A stretch of DNA of 64,000 bases. It comes from JANOSH01 sp031415695. GTDB lineage: Bacteria > Actinomycetota > Acidimicrobiia > Acidimicrobiales > Ilumatobacteraceae. Below, in pieces: positions 25,176 through 33,602 of this stretch. The number at the start of each line of letters is the position of its first letter. Within the stretch, counting starts at the first letter, position 1. Both the position numbers and the translations under genes were made by a program. The notes under the pieces are model-generated. The model ran no database searches. It was not told the DNA's origin and was given only the letters and a program-made list of their open reading frames with translations. The stretch spans positions 20,157-84,156 of the forward strand of contig JANOSH010000054.1 in the NCBI GenBank assembly GCA_031415695.1. Direction: 5' to 3'.

Positions 25176-26027
25176 TTACCCGGCTGGGCGGGTGAGCTTT
25201 TCCTTCGCCATGCCAACAATGCGACCAGCGGCGATGGATCCACGGCGTAGGAAGCGCTGAGTGCGGGGTTCGTCACTCGGCTGACTGTTCGGTTTGAACA
25301 TTTTGGCTCCGGCAGTACCGGTCGAGCCTGGCATTGGGTAGCGGCTGAGCACCTCGGACATGCCAATGCCGTACAGGTAATGCTGGTGCATCATGTCTCG
25401 AAGGCCGGTGCGGGGCCGATAGTGCATGAGACCTTTGTCGCTGTAGCCGATCGTGTAACCCTTGTTCATCAGCGCCCAGCTGATTGCGATGTCTTCGCAA
25501 CGGGTCAACGTGGTGTCGAAACCATCGACTGCGTCGAATGCTGCTCGCGACATGATGAGGTTGGCCGACACAATGTACGGGACATCGAGGAACGTTGGTA
25601 AGCCGTCGGGCGTTGCCGGTGCCCGAAGGGGTCGCGTACCGACCGGGGTGAAACGGTCGTCGCTCATGGTGCCGCCCACAGCGCCATGCTTGCCGAGAGC
25701 CACAAGGAGATGGCGGGCCCATCCGGCATCGGCAGCGTCGTCGGCGTCGCAAAATATCAGCGTTTCGGTCCTGGCGGCTCGGGCTCCGACGTTTCGAGCA
25801 TGTGATGCGCCGCGCTTGTCAGAGGATGACACGGTGCGAATGCGACTGTCACCAAGCTCGTTCAACATTTTGCTGAGCTGCTGTGTTGCCGCCACCGCTG
25901 GCGTATTGACGGACAGCACGACTTCGAACGTGTCGGTGACGTCCTGTTGGAGAAGAGACTCGAGTTGCAGACGAAGGTCATCACCGACGCTGCCAACAGG
26001 AACAATGATGGAAAAGGCTGGTGGCAT
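25176..26027 (-). CDS. Glycosyltransferase family 2
   Basis: The 283-aa protein has a GT-A fold: FSIIVPVGSVGDDLRLQLES at the start, KRGASHARNVGARA, and the metal-binding DAD in IFCDADDAADAGWARH (about residue 95). It also has the acceptor-site segment DTTLTRCEDIAISWAL near 180. It transfers a sugar from a nucleotide-sugar donor; acceptor and sugar cannot be told. No membrane helix is seen. The start ATG is 52 nt downstream of the cold-shock gene terminator. Confidence 0.85.
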   Translation of the reverse strand: MPPAFSIIVPVGSVGDDLRLQLESLLQQDVTDTFEVVLSVNTPAVAATQQLSKMLNELGDSRIRTVSSSDKRGASHARNVGARAARTETLIFCDADDAADAGWARHLLVALGKHGAVGGTMSDDRFTPVGTRPLRAPATPDGLPTFLDVPYIVSANLIMSRAAFDAVDGFDTTLTRCEDIAISWALMNKGYTIGYSDKGLMHYRPRTGLRDMMHQHYLYGIGMSEVLSRYPMPGSTGTAGAKMFKPNSQPSDEPRTQRFLRRGSIAAGRIVGMAKEKLTRPAG

Positions 26028-26079
26028 GACGCGACGGACTGTATCTACTTGTTGGCCTGCGTGCCTGAGTCGATCTTCT

Positions 26080-26118
26080 CAAAAAGCGAACGAGCCGCCG
26101 GCAGATGCCGACGGCTCG
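26080..26118 (-). terminator. Rho-independent terminator after cold-shock gene
   Basis: On the minus strand CGAGCCGTCGGC, loop ATCT, GCCGGCGGCTCG form a twelve-base-pair stem with one G-U pair, followed by TTCGC and a run of five T. It begins about 25 nt after the cspA stop. Confidence 0.9.
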
Positions 26119-26143
26119 ATCAAGATCTTTGGGATCTACAAGA

Positions 26144-26344
26144 TCAGACCACTCGTACCTTTTGTGCTTCCTCACCCTTACGGCCGGGAGCCACTTCGAA
26201 CTCAACAGTTTGTCCCTCGGTGAGGGACTTGTAGCCCGAACCTTCGATGTTGGAGAAGTGGACGAACACGTCGTTACCACCCTCGCGGGAGATGAAGCCG
26301 AAGCCCTTCTCAGCGTTGAAGAACTTCACAGTACCTCTGGTCAC
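26144..26344 (-). CDS. Cold-shock domain protein (CspA family)
   Basis: The 66-aa product is a single cold-shock domain that binds single-stranded RNA and DNA. RNP1 reads KGFGFI and RNP2 reads VFVHF. The start is GTG at 26344 preceded by AGAGAG. A strong terminator follows, and a ten-base-pair hairpin sits in the leader. Length and sequence are typical; whether it is cold-induced or constitutive cannot be read from the sequence. Confidence 0.97.
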   Translation of the reverse strand: MTRGTVKFFNAEKGFGFISREGGNDVFVHFSNIEGSGYKSLTEGQTVEFEVAPGRKGEEAQKVRVV

Positions 26345-26362
26345 AATTTTTCTCTCTTCATG

Positions 26363-26391
26363 ATCGAGACAGCCCTTGTGACTGCCTCGAT
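26363..26391 (-). promoter_or_regulatory. Leader hairpin upstream of cold-shock gene
   Basis: The minus strand has ATCGAGGCAG, loop TCACAAGGG, CTGTCTCGAT: ten pairs with one G-U, ending 19 nt before the GTG start and close to the AGAGAG ribosome-binding site. Csp messages often carry structured leaders that change with temperature; that role is inferred. Confidence 0.5.
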
Positions 26392-26514
26392 GGAGAGTCT
26401 AGGTGGATAACGACGCAATACGCACTGCCTTGGCGGGAAGTTGTCCTTCTAGCGTCTAGATTTGCGCCACCGGGGATGTGGCCTGTTCATGGTCGCCGCC
26501 GTGTTGGGGGCACA

Positions 26515-27318
26515 GTGCAACTGCAGGGAGCGACCGTATTGGTGACGGGCGGGTCACGCGGAATTGGCGAGGCCATGGCCAGGGCGTTTGCCGCCTCGGG
26601 GTCAAAGGTTGTTGTGGCGGCTCGTTCGCTCGATGACATCAACCGCGTAGCACGCGAGGTCCGTGGTATCGCGGTCCCCGTCGACCTTCTTGACCGATCG
26701 CAGGTCGATTCGCTTATTGACCGCGTCGAAGAAGAAGCCGGTCCCATAGATGTGCTGGTCAATAACGCTGGCCTCGACACGGTCGAGCCGTTTGCGTCGG
26801 TCAGCGACGAGCGAATTCGCGATGTGCTCAATCTGAACCTCGAAGTGCCGCTGGTACTGACGCGTCATGTGTTACCCGGCATGTTGAAGCGAGACCGTGG
26901 CCACATTGTGATGCTGTCGTCGCTGGCGGGCTCTGCGGGCTTTCCCGGGTTGGCGGCGTACTCGGCCACGAAGGCTGGTCTTAATAACTTTCTGGGTGCG
27001 TTGCGGCTGGAACTTGGCGATTCGTCGGTCAAGACCACGCTCGTTGCCCCCGGACCCGTCGACACTGCCATGTGGTCGCACCTCGAGGACGGTGACTATT
27101 TCACGCCAATGCTCAAACGCCTTCGGTTGATGCAACTCATACCGATGTACAAACCCGAACAGATTGCGGCCATGACCGTGAAGGCTGTGGCCGAGAACCG
27201 TCGACATGTCCGTACGCCCAAGCGGCTGTCAGCGACGTTTTGGCTCGGTGAGGCACCTCGTCGTATCACCGAGACCATCCTTACCGGTGTCCATTTCGAC
27301 AAGCCCCGCAACGGCTAA
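26515..27318 (+). CDS. SDR family oxidoreductase
   Basis: A classical short-chain dehydrogenase: TGGSRGIG cofactor loop near the start, NNAG after strand 4, a catalytic serine in LSSLAGS, and YSATK (catalytic Tyr and Lys). The GTG at 26515 puts the first beta strand right at the start; ATG 26476 adds 13 unconserved residues. Length 267 aa. It resembles broad-specificity ketoreductases; substrate unknown. The last 90 nt overlap the convergent acyltransferase gene. Confidence 0.88.
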   Translation: MQLQGATVLVTGGSRGIGEAMARAFAASGSKVVVAARSLDDINRVAREVRGIAVPVDLLDRSQVDSLIDRVEEEAGPIDVLVNNAGLDTVEPFASVSDERIRDVLNLNLEVPLVLTRHVLPGMLKRDRGHIVMLSSLAGSAGFPGLAAYSATKAGLNNFLGALRLELGDSSVKTTLVAPGPVDTAMWSHLEDGDYFTPMLKRLRLMQLIPMYKPEQIAAMTVKAVAENRRHVRTPKRLSATFWLGEAPRRITETILTGVHFDKPRNG

Positions 27319-28440
27319 GAACTGTTTTGCCGTAGTGGCACTCGGGCCGAGGGCAATAGTGCGGGCCCAGGTCGTTGCGGGTACCTCGACACAGCGCCAT
27401 AACACCCACGCAGCGACCAAGGCCACTATCAGCGCGACAGCGAGATAGACCATCTGTCCCGTCCGATCGGTGCCAATCGTGGCGTCAACAGCGAAGTAGC
27501 ACACGCTGAAGACCACCGAATGAATGAGATACAGGCTGTACGAAACCTGGCCGACAAATTGGAACCCCCGGCCTCCAAGCCACCGGTCCAGACGCCGGCG
27601 GCGGGCAGCTGCACCGATAATCACCAGCGTGGCAACAGCAACCAATTTGAAGTGTGGTTCACTGACCGCTGCGCCAAGTGAATAAACAACTACGAACAAC
27701 GCCAGGCTTCGCCACCTAAGAGCACCACGGCACGCGTTGTGTAGATGAACGCCGAGTAGGAACGTGCCGAATGTTCTCAGCCACGGCGCGGGCAGAAACT
27801 CGCCCTGTACCTGACCGAGCGAGAAGAACAGTGCCAAGGCGCTAGCCACGACCAAGACAAGTCGGTTGCCATCACGATGAGAGCGGGCTGAAATGGAATT
27901 GGCCAGGGTCACAAGGCCGACATACACGACATAGAACATCATCTCGAAACACAAGGTCCAGAAAACTGAGCTGATCTCGTCGAGACCCAACGCCTCTTGT
28001 GCGTAGAACAGGTGGGCGATCAACCCACCGGCCGAAAACGGGTTGCCTTCAAGTTCGAACCCGTCGCCGGTAAGCGCCGAGCTGGCGGCCGCTACGGCGA
28101 TGGCGATGACGATGGCTGCATAGTACGGAGGGGTCAACCGCACGATTCGTCTCACGGTAAACCGCACCCAGAATCGAGGGGTGGCGATGTAGCTGGCGAC
28201 GGAGTGGGCGGTGACAAAGCCGCTGATGACAAAGAACACCGCAACGCCCAGTCCGCCGTATTGGCCGACAACGGTCCGAACCCCGGCTGGAAGCGACCTC
28301 GCCACGCTGACGACCCGGCTCTCGGGGTCGTCTGTCAAATTGAGGTGGTACACCACGACCATGGCCGCCGCTATTCCTCGGAGACCATCGATGGTCACCA
28401 TGCGTGATGCAGACGTGCCAGAAGTGGTATTCGCCGCCAT
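27229..28440 (-). CDS. Acyltransferase 3 family membrane protein
   Basis: The 403-aa protein has about ten membrane helices and the Acyl_transf_3 landmarks: DGLRGIAAAMVVVYHL near residue 18 (with the catalytic histidine H32 in YHL), FFVISGF, and RFTVRRIVRLTPPYY. Such proteins O-acylate sugars, polysaccharides or lipids using cytosolic acyl-CoA. The last 30 codons overlap the 3' end of the convergent SDR and look less conserved, so the true end could be a run-on. The glycosyltransferase 2.2 kb away might supply a glycan substrate, which is only speculation. Confidence 0.85.
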   Translation of the reverse strand: MAANTTSGTSASRMVTIDGLRGIAAAMVVVYHLNLTDDPESRVVSVARSLPAGVRTVVGQYGGLGVAVFFVISGFVTAHSVASYIATPRFWVRFTVRRIVRLTPPYYAAIVIAIAVAAASSALTGDGFELEGNPFSAGGLIAHLFYAQEALGLDEISSVFWTLCFEMMFYVVYVGLVTLANSISARSHRDGNRLVLVVASALALFFSLGQVQGEFLPAPWLRTFGTFLLGVHLHNACRGALRWRSLALFVVVYSLGAAVSEPHFKLVAVATLVIIGAAARRRRLDRWLGGRGFQFVGQVSYSLYLIHSVVFSVCYFAVDATIGTDRTGQMVYLAVALIVALVAAWVLWRCVEVPATTWARTIALGPSATTAKQFLAVAGLVEMDTGKDGLGDTTRCLTEPKRR

Positions 28441-28568
28441 CTACGTATGATCACTCTCCAATTGCCGCCGAGAAGGGGGTATTTTGGCCCCTCTGTGCGA
28501 AAGCGGCTCGGCCCGAAAATATGGACCTCAGCTCGCCCCGATGTCGGAGCCAGGCCTACATTGCCGTC

Positions 28569-29639
28569 ATGGAACTGACACTGATCGATACGGCTAACCA
28601 AGCCCGTACCGAAACGACTGTCTCTGCCTACCCGGCAGGTGGCAGTGTCTTCATCAGAACGGCCGATCTCGAACGGGCCACAGGTTTCATTCGCAAGCCT
28701 GAAGGCCTGTGCATCGACGACCTGTGCTTTCCGGTCCGATCGTCAATCGACGGAACCATCGACGGTCGGCCTGCAATCGATCTCGGTGCCGTCGCAGCTA
28801 CGCTTGGCCGGCCTCTCGTCGTCGACATGGCTGCAGGCGTTGCGGTTATGGGAGCCGGCGACGTGCAGCGCTCGCAATCCCTGAAATCGGGTATGGCCCC
28901 CGATTTTTCGCTGCCCGACCTCGATGGCAACCTCCATACGCTGTCCGATTATCGAGACCGCAAGGTCGCCCTCTACGCCTACGCAAGCTGGTGAGGTTGT
29001 CGAACTGATCTGCCCGTGTGGCAGGCGCTTCAGGAAGAACTAGGTTCCAAAGGTCTCACCGTTATAACGGTTGCTCTCGACAAGAACCCCAACGATGCTC
29101 GCCCATTCATCGAGGTGGCCAAACCAACGCATCCCAGCCTGATCGACACTGACTATGTGTTGGCCGACTTGTACAACATGGTCAACGTGCCAACTGTGTT
29201 GTGGATCGATGAGCAAGGTCGCATCGTGCGGCCCAACGACGTCCACTATCTCGACGAGACCTACACGGCTATTCATGGATACAGCCCCGAAGCCCCAGTC
29301 GCCGCGCTGCGTGCGTGGGTCCGTGGTGAGGCCCCCGCGTACCCAGGGGATGCGCTCGCCGACCAACCTGTCGCCGATGCCGAGCACCAAGAAGCCCGTG
29401 CCGAGTTCGCGCTAGCGTGGTGGCTCGCCAACCAGGGTCGGTCGTCCGAAGCCGAGCCACACTTCATTCGAGCAGGCAATCTGGCGCCGCACGATTTCAC
29501 GATTCGGCGAGGGTCAATGCCCATTCGCGGCATCGACCCGGCAGGACCGGACTTTTTCGCCATGGTAGGCGACTGGGTCAAGGCGGGTAACAGCTATTAC
29601 CTGCCTCAGGCCGACCTCGCCCCCACAAAGGGGATGTAG
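28569..29639 (+). CDS. Thioredoxin-like (AhpC/TSA-redoxin) protein, candidate selenoprotein read through UGA 28992
   Basis: Two open stretches in the same frame (to 28994 and from 28995) encode one continuous thioredoxin-fold protein of 356 residues if UGA at 28992-28994 is read as selenocysteine. The UGA falls exactly at the redox site: YASW-U142-G-C144-RTDLP, where redoxins have W-C. Upstream is the typical APDFSLPDLDGNLHTLSDY; downstream is the cis-proline NVPTVLWID and a C-terminal helical extension. The first 105 residues are an additional domain containing LCIDDLCF. A hairpin at 29005-29033 fits a bacterial SECIS. ATG 28569 is the chosen start. The alternatives are a nonsense mutation or an assembly error; no sel genes are in the window. 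Confidence 0.75.
29005..29033 (+). promoter_or_regulatory. bSECIS-like hairpin after in-frame UGA
   Basis: CTGCC (29010-29014) pairs with GGCAG (29020-29024) around the loop CGTGT, and CTGA (29005-29008) pairs with TCAG (29030-29033) below an asymmetric internal loop. The second loop base is G and the loop begins 21 nt after the UGA, which meets the published bacterial SECIS rules (G among the first two loop bases, loop 16-37 nt from the UGA). Judged by eye, not by folding software. Confidence 0.5.
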
Positions 29640-29659
29640 TACCCGACAGTATCGACGGT

Positions 29660-30757
29660 TTGACCCGTCCCCGGCTTGTGGTGTTCGCCGACGACCGCAC
29701 GGGCGCGCTCGAAGTTGCGGGTGAGTGTGCGCAGGCTGGTTTGGGTCCCGCCGTTGTCGAGGTGTTCCCGTCGTCGGCCCTGGAATCGGTTGTCACGGTC
29801 ATCGACGTTTCCACTCGGCATCTGACTGCGGGCGAGTTGGCGAGACGGGTGCAGATGTTGGGTCATCTTGCTGGGGTGCGGACGGCGTACAAGATTGACT
29901 CGATGCTGCGAGGAAATTGGGCCCACGAGTTAGTTGAAAGGTGGCGCACCCGACCGTTCGAGCGAGTGTTGGTGATACCCGCGTTTCCTGGACTCGGTCG
30001 CGTGTGTATCGGCGGCGTTGTGTATGTCGACGGCATCCCGGTGGGTGTCGCTGGTGCCGATGCCAGATCATCGAGGCCCTCAAGCCGTCCGGTAGACCAT
30101 CTCGTAGCTGCGGGTGCCACGGCGGTAGATCACCTTGATTCGGTGGATCTCGTTCAGCGGTGGCTTGCTGCCGATAGGGCGCCCTTTGCCGTTTGCGACG
30201 CTGCGACAGACGCCGATCTTGCTGCGCTCGGCCTGGCATGGGCGCGACACGACGGTGTATTGCTAGCCGGGACGGCGGCAAGCATCGGCGCTGCGGCGGG
30301 TGCGTTGGCCGCCATGTCCCCAAGTTTTTCATCGCCGCCAGCGCCAGTGGTGGATCTGCCGGCACTGGTTGTCTGTGGAAGCCTGCACCCAATGGCTCGC
30401 CGCCAGCTCGCAGAACTGGAACGCAGAGATAGCGAAGGCAAGTGCTGCACGATTGTGACCACCACTGTCCCCGACGCTGTGCCGGTCGATGCCAAGGCGG
30501 CCGAGCGTTGTCTTGTGGATCTGTCTCGCCGGGTTCGAGACCTCCTTGAACAGTGTGACTTTGCCAGTGTTGTCATAGTTGGTGGCGATACCGCAGCGGC
30601 CATTTTGGGCGACGGCACCCGATGGGTGGGCGGCTGCATCGCTCCGGGCATACCCTGGAGTCATGAGGCACATGGGGGGCAGCTCGTGGTGACCAAGGCA
30701 GGCAGCTTTGGAGAGGCTCGTACCCTCGTTGAGCTCTTTGGATGCGATTCCCCTTGA
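29660..30757 (+). CDS. Four-carbon acid sugar kinase family protein (D-threonate kinase-like)
   Basis: This 365-aa protein (TTG start at 29660) is of the DUF1537 two-domain kinase family that phosphorylates four-carbon sugar acids. The N-terminal domain starts VVFADDRTGALEVAGECA (about residue 8), the substrate-binding aspartate loop, and has YKIDSMLRGNW near 83. The C-terminal nucleotide-binding domain has VVIVGGDTAAAIL. The next gene is a PdxA2-type dehydrogenase overlapping by 16 nt; in known pathways DtnK-PdxA2 convert D-threonate to 4-phospho-D-threonate and then dihydroxyacetone phosphate plus CO2. Substrate stereochemistry (threonate or erythronate) cannot be told from sequence. Confidence 0.82.
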   Translation: MTRPRLVVFADDRTGALEVAGECAQAGLGPAVVEVFPSSALESVVTVIDVSTRHLTAGELARRVQMLGHLAGVRTAYKIDSMLRGNWAHELVERWRTRPFERVLVIPAFPGLGRVCIGGVVYVDGIPVGVAGADARSSRPSSRPVDHLVAAGATAVDHLDSVDLVQRWLAADRAPFAVCDAATDADLAALGLAWARHDGVLLAGTAASIGAAAGALAAMSPSFSSPPAPVVDLPALVVCGSLHPMARRQLAELERRDSEGKCCTIVTTTVPDAVPVDAKAAERCLVDLSRRVRDLLEQCDFASVVIVGGDTAAAILGDGTRWVGGCIAPGIPWSHEAHGGQLVVTKAGSFGEARTLVELFGCDSP

Positions 30758-31749
30758 CCGGCATAAACGGTCGGCCGATGGCCATAACCATGGGCGACGC
30801 ATCGGGTGTCGGACCCGAGATAGTGCTGCGCTCCTTCGCCGGTGGCAGTCTGCGCAACGATGTCGTCGTGTACGGCGATGCGGCAATTCTTTGCGCCGGA
30901 AATCGACTCCTGGGCCTTGATGTGCCGATTCGAAGCCATACCAGTGGCGAACCGACCGAGCCCGATGTGCTCAACGTCGTTGACGCCGCTTGCCTGCATG
31001 CGCCCGATCATCGTCCCGGCGTTCTCGATGCTGCGTCGGGCGCGGCTGCTCGTCACTACGTGGTGCAGGCAACGACTGACGCGTTGGACGGTCGCGTCGC
31101 CGGTGTGGTGACGATGCCAATGAACAAGGAAGCAACGCAGCTCTCCGACCCGATGTTTGTTGGGCACACGGAGCTGATTGCAGAACTGTGTGGGGCAACA
31201 AGCGTCACCATGATGCTGACGAGCGGCTCGCTCGCTGTAACCCATGTGAGCACCCATTGCTCGTTGCGCGAAGCGATCGACCGGGTACGCGCCGATCGAG
31301 TGCTCGATGTCATCGGGCTAACTCACGACACCCTCGCGCGCTTTGTAGAACAGCCACGTATCGCCGTTTGCGGGCTTAACCCACATGCAGGCGAGCATGG
31401 CCTGTTCGGTCATGAGGACGAAGAACATGTTGCTCCGGCAATCGCTCACGCCGTTGCCGATGGACTGTGTGTCACAGGACCACACCCGGCCGATACGGTG
31501 TTCCATCAGGCGGTGCACCGACACCGATACGACGCCATCGTCTGTATGTACCACGACCAAGGGCATGCCCCGATGAAGCTTCTGGCCTTCGATACCGCTG
31601 TGAACGTCACGTTGGGATTACCCATCATTCGCACCTCGGTCGATCATGGAACAGCCTTCGACATTGCGTGGACAGGCCAGGCGTTCACCGATTCACTCGA
31701 CCACGCCCTGCTGTACGCCTGGAAGCTTGCTGGCGGCCATATCCTATGA
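30742..31749 (+). CDS. PdxA family dehydrogenase (PdxA2, 4-phospho-D-threonate dehydrogenase-like)
   Basis: The 335-aa protein belongs to the PdxA family of NAD- and metal-dependent oxidative decarboxylases. It shows MGDASGVGPEI near the N terminus, TMPMNKEA and GHTELIAELCG with the first metal histidine, NPHAGEHGLFGHED, and YHDQGHAPMKLL with the last metal histidine. Pairing with a four-carbon acid kinase argues for PdxA2 (sugar-acid catabolism) and against a role in pyridoxal phosphate synthesis. The start is ATG 30742, overlapping the kinase gene; ATG 30778 is possible. Confidence 0.88.
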   Translation: MRFPLTGINGRPMAITMGDASGVGPEIVLRSFAGGSLRNDVVVYGDAAILCAGNRLLGLDVPIRSHTSGEPTEPDVLNVVDAACLHAPDHRPGVLDAASGAAARHYVVQATTDALDGRVAGVVTMPMNKEATQLSDPMFVGHTELIAELCGATSVTMMLTSGSLAVTHVSTHCSLREAIDRVRADRVLDVIGLTHDTLARFVEQPRIAVCGLNPHAGEHGLFGHEDEEHVAPAIAHAVADGLCVTGPHPADTVFHQAVHRHRYDAIVCMYHDQGHAPMKLLAFDTAVNVTLGLPIIRTSVDHGTAFDIAWTGQAFTDSLDHALLYAWKLAGGHIL

Positions 31750-31752
31750 GCC

Positions 31753-32472
31753 ATGGCTCTCGATGACAGCAGTATCGAACGCATTCTTGTAGTGACGGCC
31801 CACCCCGACGATGTCGATTTCGGAGCGGCGGGCACCATTGCGGGTTGGACTGCGCAGGGCATCGAGGTGACCTATTGCGTTGTTACTGATGGTGATGCCG
31901 GAGGGTTCGACCCGTCGGTTCCACGGGATCAGATTGGGCCGATTCGTCAGCGTGAACAGACCGCAGCGGCAAAGGAGGTCGGTGTCGACAAGCTGGTGTT
32001 CCTCGGGTTTCCCGACGGCTACCTTGTGGCCAACTTGGAGCTGCGTCAAGAAATCAGCCGTGTCATTCGTCAGGTACGACCGCAACGTTTGTTATGCCAG
32101 AGCCCAGTACGCAACCTTGACCGACTGTTTGCGAGTCACCCGGATCATCTTGCTGCCGGCGAGGCGACGGTGTGCGCGGTGTATCCCGATGCCCGCAACG
32201 AGTTTGTCTTTCCGGCGCTGCTCGACGCTGGCCTGGCCCCGTGGTCCGTGTCTGAACTGTGGATCATGGCAGGTGCCGACTCCAATCATGCCGTCGACGT
32301 TACGGCCGAGGTCGATCGCAAGATGCTGGCTCTGCGCCGCCACGAAAGTCAGCACCAGAATCCCGACGGCATGGAGGAGCGCGTCCGAGGCTGGATGTCG
32401 CAAACGGCTCAGCAGTTCGGATTGGGCGAGGGTAGATTCGCCGAGGCGTTCCGTGTGGTCAGTACCCAGTGA
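31753..32472 (+). CDS. PIG-L/LmbE family N-acetylglucosaminide deacetylase-like
   Basis: The 239-aa protein has the zinc motif AHPDDVDFG near residue 16 and a second histidine motif SHPDH near 128, characteristic of PIG-L deacetylases such as MshB and Mca of mycothiol metabolism. It begins 3 nt after the pdxA stop and its TGA overlaps the GTG of a Cds1-like gene (GTGA). The pairing with a cysteine desulfhydrase-like enzyme hints at thiol metabolism, possibly mycothiol or another aminosugar conjugate, but the substrate is not determined. Confidence 0.88.
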   Translation: MALDDSSIERILVVTAHPDDVDFGAAGTIAGWTAQGIEVTYCVVTDGDAGGFDPSVPRDQIGPIRQREQTAAAKEVGVDKLVFLGFPDGYLVANLELRQEISRVIRQVRPQRLLCQSPVRNLDRLFASHPDHLAAGEATVCAVYPDARNEFVFPALLDAGLAPWSVSELWIMAGADSNHAVDVTAEVDRKMLALRRHESQHQNPDGMEERVRGWMSQTAQQFGLGEGRFAEAFRVVSTQ

Positions 32473-33584
32473 CACGGCTCGGGTGCGCTCCCGATCGAAC
32501 CTGGGTCAGTGATGCAATTGCTGCGATCGAAGCCGACGTACAGCGCTCGGCCGATACCCACCTACTACGGTTCCCGTTGCCGCGTCATTGGAACGTCGAT
32601 CTGTATCTCAAAGACGAGTCCACACATCCAAGCGGCAGCCTCAAGCATCGGTTAGCCCGCTCGCTGTTTCTGTACGGCTTGTGCAACGGTTGGATCGGCG
32701 AGGACACCACGGTTGTCGAGGCCTCGTCCGGTTCTACGGCGGTGAGCGAGGCGTACTTCGCGCAGCTTCTCGGAGTGCCGTTCGTGGCGGTAATGCCCGC
32801 GACAACATCGCCTGAAAAGATTGCCCTCATCGAACGTCAAGGTGGTGCATGCCATCTGGTGCATGACGGCTCGCAGGTGTACGCCGAAGCGGCTCGGCTT
32901 GCAGCCGAATGTGATGGCCACTACCTCGACCAGTTCACCTATGCCGAACGGGCAACGGATTGGCGGGGCAACAACAACATCGCTGAATCGATCTTTGAAC
33001 AGATGTCGTTGGAACGATTCCCCGTACCCGAATGGGTGGTAACCGGCGCCGGAACCGGTGGAACGAGCGCCACCATCGGGCGGTATGTCCGCTACCGACG
33101 CCACGCCACGCAGATGTGCGTGGTCGATCCTGACCACAGCGTTTTCGCCGACTACTACGACACCCGTGACCGTGGCCTTACGCTGCCGAGAGGCTCACGA
33201 ATTGAAGGAATTGGTCGGCCGCGGGTTGAGCCAAGTTTCGTACCCGACGTTGTCGATCGCGTGCTCCGAGTCCCCGATGCTGCGTCGATTGCCTGCCTGA
33301 GAATTTTGGAGGAGTCGACGGGTCGGCGCGCAGGTGGGTCAACGGGAACCAACCTGTGGGGATGTTTCATGTTGGCGGCAGAGATGCGAGCGACGTCATG
33401 TGCAGGGTCAATAGTCACGCTGCTTTGCGACTCCGGCGACAGGTATTCCCATACCTATTACGACACGAATTGGCTTGCCGCTGAGCGTCTCGATCCCGCA
33501 CCGTATCAAGGCTTGGTACGGCTGCTTCTCGCTGGTGAGGACGCCGAAACGTTCCTCGCTGCAGTCATAGATTTGCCGAGTTGA
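32469..33584 (+). CDS. PLP-dependent cysteine desulfhydrase / cysteine synthase-like (Cds1 type)
   Basis: A fold-type II PLP enzyme of 371 aa. The lysine that binds PLP lies in THPSGSLKHRLA (about residue 59), the phosphate-binding asparagine loop position reads EASSGSTAVS, and the glycine-rich VTGAGTGGTSATIG loop follows near 200. The overall pattern resembles mycobacterial Cds1, which releases H2S and pyruvate from cysteine, more than CysK/CysM. GTG 32469 overlaps the PIG-L stop. It may work in sulfur recycling with its neighbour. Confidence 0.8.
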   Translation: MTRLGCAPDRTWVSDAIAAIEADVQRSADTHLLRFPLPRHWNVDLYLKDESTHPSGSLKHRLARSLFLYGLCNGWIGEDTTVVEASSGSTAVSEAYFAQLLGVPFVAVMPATTSPEKIALIERQGGACHLVHDGSQVYAEAARLAAECDGHYLDQFTYAERATDWRGNNNIAESIFEQMSLERFPVPEWVVTGAGTGGTSATIGRYVRYRRHATQMCVVDPDHSVFADYYDTRDRGLTLPRGSRIEGIGRPRVEPSFVPDVVDRVLRVPDAASIACLRILEESTGRRAGGSTGTNLWGCFMLAAEMRATSCAGSIVTLLCDSGDRYSHTYYDTNWLAAERLDPAPYQGLVRLLLAGEDAETFLAAVIDLPS

Positions 33585-33602
33585 CGTCGTACCATCGACG
33601 CC

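Noticed and set aside
28995..29639. Treating the second redoxin half as a separate gene starting at GTG 29016
   Set aside because: It would begin after the active site in mid-fold, lacks a ribosome-binding site, and is in the same frame as the upstream half; read-through explains it better.
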